A DNA stretch of 9,417 nt, from assembly GCA_946614685.1 (NCBI GenBank), contig CAMOHF010000024.1, positions 1 to 9,417 of the forward strand, read 5' to 3'. The notes below the pieces were generated by a model. It did not search any database, was not told the origin of the DNA, and saw only the letters and a list, made by a program, of their open reading frames with translations. The first letter of the stretch is position 1. Each line of letters starts with the position of its first letter. The position numbers and the translations under genes were made by a program. Shown piece by piece: positions 5,601 to 9,417 of this stretch. Source of the stretch: an uncultured Clostridia bacterium. Its GTDB lineage: Bacteria; Bacillota; Clostridia; Lachnospirales; Lachnospiraceae.

Positions 5601-7286
5601 TCACATCTTCCTTTCCGTCGCCTGCTCTTTCATTTCTTTCGCATGTGTCAGAGTGCTTTCCGTGATCTCGGCGCCCGCAAGCATCCTTGCAAGTTCGCCT
5701 ATAACGTCTGTCTCCGAGAGTTTTCGGATCTCGGTATAGGTGCGCTCGTCCTTCACTTCCTTCTCGATCACGAAATGATGATCCGCCATGGCTGCAATCT
5801 GCGGCAGATGGGTGATACAGATCACCTGCGCCTTCTTCGCCAAAACGGAAAGCCGTTCCGCAACCTTCTGCGCAGTCACGCCGCTGATACCCACATCGAT
5901 CTCATCGAATACCATCGAAGGTGTCTCCTCAACATCCGCAAGCGTGGATTTTACGGCGAGCATCACTCTCGAGAGTTCTCCGCCGGAAGCCACTTCGGAA
6001 AGAGGCCTCATCTCCTCTCCCACATTCGTGGAGATCATAAAGCAGGCCCTGTCAAAGCCCGACGCCGTCGGACGCTCGGTCCTTGTAAACTCCATATCAA
6101 ATCTGACATCGTTAAAGTTTAGATCAAGCAGTGCAGCGGATATCATATCCGTAAGCGTTTTCGCATACTTCTTTCTTGTTTCGGAAAGAACTTCACAGAG
6201 TGAAAGAAGTTTTTTCTCCTCCTTGCCAAGTTCTTCTGTAAGTCTTGCCACGCTCTCATCATGTGAGGAAAGCTTCTCCTGTTCCTCCTCCATGTCTGCA
6301 AGGGTATCAAGCACCTCTTCGATGGTCTTTCCGTACTTTGCCTTCAGTGTATTGACGAGATCGAGTCTCGCCTCCGTCTCGGCAAGGGCCTCTTTGTCAT
6401 AAGCGGACGCATCCGCATAATCCGTAAGTTCGCGGTCAAAATCCGAAAGCAGGGAAGATACCTGCTCCAGGGTCTCATACATACCCGATGTCTCGGGATC
6501 AAGTCCCGTCAGATGGCGCATGGATGCAAGTGCGCGATCGATCTGTTCCATTGCGGACCTACCGTCACCATACCCGGTGATCGCATGGATCTCGCCCGCA
6601 GTCTCCTCGATGGCCTGCGCATTCGCCGCTTTTTTGTAGTACGCTTCCAGTTCGGCATCTTCTCCGGGCTTAAGTCTGGCATTTTGAATCTCCTCGATCT
6701 GATAAGCAAGGAAATCCAAACGTTTCATACGTTCTGCGGCATCTCCCGAAAGTGCCTCAAGTTCCTCGCTTAGCTTTCTGTATCTGTCGTAGCATTCCGC
6801 CACTTCCTGCTTTTGCCGTGCGATCGTTTCTCCTCCGAAACGGTCGAGAAGCGCCATATGTTCCGCCGGAACCAAAAGCGTCTGCTGTTCGTGCTGGGCA
6901 TGAAGGTTTAAAAGCACCGTTGCAGCTTCTTTCAGCATGGCAGTCGTTACCGTTTCTCCGTTGATCCTGCCCGTAGAACGTCCGGATGACGTAAGCTTTC
7001 TTTGAATCAAAACCTCTCCCGAAGGATCGCGTTCGATCCCGAGCTTTGAAAGCTTCTCCCATACCGCATCTTCTTCCACGGAAAAAAGAAGTTCCACGGA
7101 GCCGTCATGTTCCGGATCGCGCAGAAGCTCTTTGGAGAATCTTCCGCCGAGGCAGATACCGATGGCACCGATCACGATGGACTTTCCGGCACCGGTCTCT
7201 CCGGTTAAAATATTCAGTCCCGGTCCGAAATCAATGTCGATTTCGGATATCAGGACGATGTTTTTGATGTGCATATTTGTGAGCAT
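5601..7286 (-). CDS. recN: DNA repair protein RecN
   Basis: RecN is an SMC-like ATPase that acts early in double-strand break repair, gathering broken DNA ends. The 561-residue length fits the family. It begins MLTNMHIKNIVLISEIDIDF, aligning with the known RecN start. Walker A is LTGETGAGKS (P-loop 29-36), the HAQHEQQ segment is at 129-135, the ABC signature VASGGELSR is at 432-440, Walker B with its catalytic Glu is MVFDEIDVGISG (458-469), and the H-loop ITHLPQ is at 491-496. The middle (about 160-385) is helical and charged, consistent with the short RecN coiled coil. A GGAG ribosome site lies ahead of the ATG, in the 24-base gap after nadK. In many Firmicutes argR sits between nadK and recN; it is missing here. 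SOS control is possible by analogy, but I see no LexA-type box in the short gap. Confidence 0.97.
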   Translation of the reverse strand: MLTNMHIKNIVLISEIDIDFGPGLNILTGETGAGKSIVIGAIGICLGGRFSKELLRDPEHDGSVELLFSVEEDAVWEKLSKLGIERDPSGEVLIQRKLTSSGRSTGRINGETVTTAMLKEAATVLLNLHAQHEQQTLLVPAEHMALLDRFGGETIARQKQEVAECYDRYRKLSEELEALSGDAAERMKRLDFLAYQIEEIQNARLKPGEDAELEAYYKKAANAQAIEETAGEIHAITGYGDGRSAMEQIDRALASMRHLTGLDPETSGMYETLEQVSSLLSDFDRELTDYADASAYDKEALAETEARLDLVNTLKAKYGKTIEEVLDTLADMEEEQEKLSSHDESVARLTEELGKEEKKLLSLCEVLSETRKKYAKTLTDMISAALLDLNFNDVRFDMEFTRTERPTASGFDRACFMISTNVGEEMRPLSEVASGGELSRVMLAVKSTLADVEETPSMVFDEIDVGISGVTAQKVAERLSVLAKKAQVICITHLPQIAAMADHHFVIEKEVKDERTYTEIRKLSETDVIGELARMLAGAEITESTLTHAKEMKEQATERKM

Positions 7287-7310
7287 AGAATCACTCCGAT
7301 TTCTTATGAA

Positions 7311-8147
7311 TTAGTTACCGATCTTATCCCGGAGAACTCTGTAGAAATTGATATCAGACATTTTGATCAGTCGTACGATACGGTCGGAACGGCGCACAAA
7401 AATCGTATCCCCGCAGGACAGATCCGTGCCGTGCGCACCGTCAAAGGATACAATTGCCTCCGTATCCTGTGTCCGGCTTCTTCGAACAATCTCGAGGCGA
7501 ATGGTATCCGAAGCATCAAATACCACGCTCTTGGCCGACAGCTTATGCGGCGAGATCGGTGTTACCACGATCGCTTTACCCTTCGGTGTGACGATCGGCC
7601 CGCCCGCGGACAGATTATATCCGGTAGAACCCGTGGGTGTGGACACGATCACCCCGTCAGCCTCATAGGTTTCAAGGAGCTGATCATTGACATAAATGTG
7701 CACCGCAATGATACGGGAGAATCCCGCACGTGTCACCACAACATCATTCAGTGCATGATGTACGGATCCCTTTGCCGAGCCCTCGATCATCATACGCTCT
7801 TCGATCTTATAATCATCGGCAAGCAGCCTGTCACAGGCTTCCCGATAGTTTGCTTTCTCAATCTCCGTGAGAAATCCGAGGGTCCCCATATTGATCCCCA
7901 CCATAGGGATGCCGTATGCCCCCAGCCCGTGCACCGCACGAAGCATGGTACCGTCACCGCCCAAAACGATCACCGCCTGTACATCCTTCACTGCGGATGT
8001 ATCGGTAAGCATCCCGTCCTGCGCCCGGTCCGTATCGCCGATCACGGAAACAGATGCGCCCCTTTCGGAAAGGTAGTCGGCAATCTCGTGACTTGTGACA
8101 AGTCCCTCGTCTTTTTCTTCATTTGTCACGATCAAAAATCGGTTCAT
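7311..8147 (-). CDS. nadK: NAD kinase
   Basis: Phosphorylates NAD at the 2' position of its adenosine ribose to make NADP, the only route to NADP in most bacteria. The 278-residue length is normal. The diagnostic GGDGT motif is at 63-67 with catalytic D65. NDVVVTR (134-140) and DGVIVSTPTGSTGYNLSAGGP (164-184) supply the NAD-binding residues, and INMGTLGFLTE (85-95) is also conserved. The ATG overlaps the tlyA stop as ATGA, implying coupled translation. The last residues (SDINFYRVLRDKIGN) end cleanly, 24 bases before recN. The product supports NADPH supply, including for the IspC (Dxr) step right after Dxs, whose gene lies upstream in the same cluster, although this is a general metabolic link. 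Confidence 0.97.
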   Translation of the reverse strand: MNRFLIVTNEEKDEGLVTSHEIADYLSERGASVSVIGDTDRAQDGMLTDTSAVKDVQAVIVLGGDGTMLRAVHGLGAYGIPMVGINMGTLGFLTEIEKANYREACDRLLADDYKIEERMMIEGSAKGSVHHALNDVVVTRAGFSRIIAVHIYVNDQLLETYEADGVIVSTPTGSTGYNLSAGGPIVTPKGKAIVVTPISPHKLSAKSVVFDASDTIRLEIVRRSRTQDTEAIVSFDGAHGTDLSCGDTIFVRRSDRIVRLIKMSDINFYRVLRDKIGN

Positions 8148-8959
8148 GTTTCAGTTCCCTTATCCAGCGTATCATGTGACGCGGTCACCACAGCCTCAAC
8201 GTCAATCGGTACGGCCAGATCTTCCTCTTGCACAAGCCAAAGCAGGTATTCGATATTGCCCTCCGGTCCCTTGACAGGAGAGAAAGAAAGACCCGCTGTA
8301 TAAAATCCTATGGAGCGGGCATAATCCGCAACCATATGAATTACCTGTTGATGAACCTTGCGGTCCCGCACGACACCCTTCTTGCCCACCTGCTCCGGTC
8401 CCGCCTCAAACTGCGGTTTGATCAGACAGACAATCTGTCCTTCGGGTTTTAAGAGCTGCTTTGCGGGAAGCAACACCTTGGTAAGCGAGATAAAGGAGAC
8501 ATCCACGGAACAAAAATCCAGAACATCATCGATATCCTCGGGTGTCACATAGCGGATGTTGGTTTTCTCCATCACCACCACGCGCTCGTCATTTCGAAGT
8601 TTCCACGCCAGCTGTCCGTGTCCCACATCCACGGCATACACCTTCGCAGCTCCGTTTTGCAGCATGCAGTCGGTGAATCCGCCGGTGGAAGATCCGATGT
8701 CCATACAAATCTTTTTCTCCATGGTGATGGGAAATTCCTTCATCGCCTTCTCAAGCTTCAATCCGCCTCTGCTCACATAGGGAAGGGTATTACCTCTTAC
8801 TTCGATTTCGACATCGGAAGAGACATTGGTACCCGCTTTATCTTCTTTTTCACCGTCCACATAGACGATGCCGGACATCAGGATGGCTTTTGCCTTCTCC
8901 CTTGACGGTGCAAGCCCACGCTCGACCATCAAAACGTCCAGTCTCTTTTTATCCTTCAT
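8144..8959 (-). CDS. tlyA: TlyA-family 16S/23S rRNA 2'-O-methyltransferase
   Basis: A 271-residue protein joining an N-terminal S4 RNA-binding domain (about 5-55, RLDVLMVERGLAPSREKAK) to an FtsJ-like methyltransferase. The SAM-binding motif is MDIGSSTGGFTD (86-97). The K-D-K-E catalytic tetrad of the family can be assigned to K68 (RGGLKLE), D153 (SVDVSF), K181 (LIKPQFE) and E237 (NIEYLL). Characterised TlyA proteins methylate 16S C1409 and/or 23S C1920 riboses, which affects sensitivity to capreomycin; some relatives are described as haemolysins, probably indirectly. I chose the ATG at 8959, which gives the family's standard length and has AGAGG seven bases upstream. The open frame extends to 9193, but that part overlaps dxs. 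The gene overlaps the dxs end by 11 bases and nadK by four. Confidence 0.95.
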   Translation of the reverse strand: MKDKKRLDVLMVERGLAPSREKAKAILMSGIVYVDGEKEDKAGTNVSSDVEIEVRGNTLPYVSRGGLKLEKAMKEFPITMEKKICMDIGSSTGGFTDCMLQNGAAKVYAVDVGHGQLAWKLRNDERVVVMEKTNIRYVTPEDIDDVLDFCSVDVSFISLTKVLLPAKQLLKPEGQIVCLIKPQFEAGPEQVGKKGVVRDRKVHQQVIHMVADYARSIGFYTAGLSFSPVKGPEGNIEYLLWLVQEEDLAVPIDVEAVVTASHDTLDKGTET

Positions 8960-9417
8960 GATTGATCCTCTGATATATACTGTCGCTGTCGAGTCCGAGT
9001 TTACGGCGAAGTTCTTCGATTTCGCCCTGCTTGACGATCGGTTCCTCGATGGCGATGTTTTCCACACGCAATCCGTCCCGTAAGATACCGGCACGGTAAA
9101 GCTCTGCGGTGAAAAACTCACCGTATCCGCCCCGTCGGATGTTTTCTTCAACGGTGACAAAGGTATGATGATCGCGGGCAAGTTCCCGCGCAAGTTCCGT
9201 GTCCACGGAGTTTAGGAATCTCACATTCACAACCGTAGGCGCATTTCCCTCGGATTCCATGCGGTCGTAAACCTTCATGACTTCTTCCATCATGTGTCCG
9301 CATACGAAGAAGCAGACACCCGTGCCGCGCTTTACGACCTCGCTCTTTCCTTCTACGATCGGTGCCGAAGCCTCCGAAAGGCCTTTGTAGGCATCTCCTC
9401 TCGGATACTTGATCGCA
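8949..9417 (-). CDS. dxs: 1-deoxy-D-xylulose-5-phosphate synthase, C-terminal part
   Basis: The last 155 residues of Dxs, entering from the right edge. The frame is open from the edge to the TAA at 8949-8951; the methionine at 9293 is internal. Dxs joins pyruvate and glyceraldehyde 3-phosphate, using thiamine diphosphate, to make DXP, the first step of the MEP isoprenoid pathway and a precursor for thiamine and pyridoxal. Visible here are the conserved YPRG (9396-9407), which lies in the substrate phosphate-binding region, and the C-terminal transketolase domain with VTVEENIRRGGYGEF and LGLDSDSIYQRI. The thiamine-binding GDG motif would be outside the window. It is the first gene of the minus-strand cluster within the window, and its final 11 bases overlap tlyA. 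Confidence 0.95.
   Translation of the reverse strand, partial: AIKYPRGDAYKGLSEASAPIVEGKSEVVKRGTGVCFFVCGHMMEEVMKVYDRMESEGNAPTVVNVRFLNSVDTELARELARDHHTFVTVEENIRRGGYGEFFTAELYRAGILRDGLRVENIAIEEPIVKQGEIEELRRKLGLDSDSIYQRINHEG
8966..8971 (-). promoter_or_regulatory. Ribosome binding site deciding the tlyA start
   Basis: The minus strand reads AGAGGA here, about seven bases before the ATG at 8959. It lies inside the final codons of dxs and supports the 271-residue TlyA over longer in-frame starts. Confidence 0.75.

Noticed and set aside
5788..6402. Ser-rich 204-codon plus-strand frame opposite recN
   Set aside because: Its serine-rich low-complexity translation is the mirror of the Glu/Leu/Arg-rich RecN coiled coil; no start signals.
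7269..8303. A 344-codon plus-strand open frame opposite nadK
   Set aside because: It lies fully antisense to nadK and the tlyA end, has a composition rich in His, Arg and Cys typical of shadow frames, and shows no ribosome site or recognisable domain.
8960..9193. N-terminal extension of tlyA to an upstream ATG
   Set aside because: These 78 codons overlap the conserved dxs end in another frame, and the family length and ribosome site support the start at 8959.
1..9417. Mobile element, CRISPR array or defence island
   Set aside because: No transposase, integrase, terminal repeats, regularly spaced repeats or recognisable defence genes appear; composition is even throughout.

Overview
The window looks like a chromosomal segment of a Gram-positive anaerobe of the Clostridia, most likely a Lachnospiraceae relative. 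This is inferred from three things: the dxs-tlyA-nadK-recN gene order, a lipoprotein with an Ala/Thr/Glu-rich linker after its lipobox, and a small protein resembling the DUF6465 family. Base composition is moderate and even across the window. I see no phage, transposon, CRISPR, rRNA or tRNA sequence.

There are three blocks. (1) Positions 1-2989, minus strand: an unusual acidic single-pass membrane protein (1460-2989), then hisH, hisF and the start of a probable GNAT acetyltransferase cut by the left edge. The genes overlap or are separated by 9-10 bases, so they are probably one transcript. HisH and HisF form imidazole glycerol phosphate synthase, the step linking histidine and purine synthesis. 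(2) Positions 3149-4572, plus strand: a 66-residue DUF6465-like protein with its own promoter and terminator, then a secreted lipoprotein with two related beta-rich domains. (3) Positions 4634-9417, minus strand: the 3' end of dxs (isoprenoid precursors), tlyA (rRNA 2'-O-methyltransferase), nadK (NADP synthesis), recN (DNA double-strand break repair) and a DHH phosphoesterase (small RNA or phosphonucleotide degradation). Almost all junctions in this block overlap or touch.

Blocks 1 and 2 diverge from a shared AT-rich intergenic region (2990-3148). Blocks 2 and 3 converge on one symmetric hairpin with A and T tracts (4581-4635), which can terminate transcription in both directions. No stretch over 300 bases lacks a gene.

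Most of the content is conserved housekeeping. The least explained parts are the acidic/Lys-Glu-rich membrane protein joined to hisHF, the two plus-strand genes of unknown function, the absence of argR from its common place between nadK and recN, and the variant DHH protein following recN. I do not see strong evidence of a wholly new multi-gene system.
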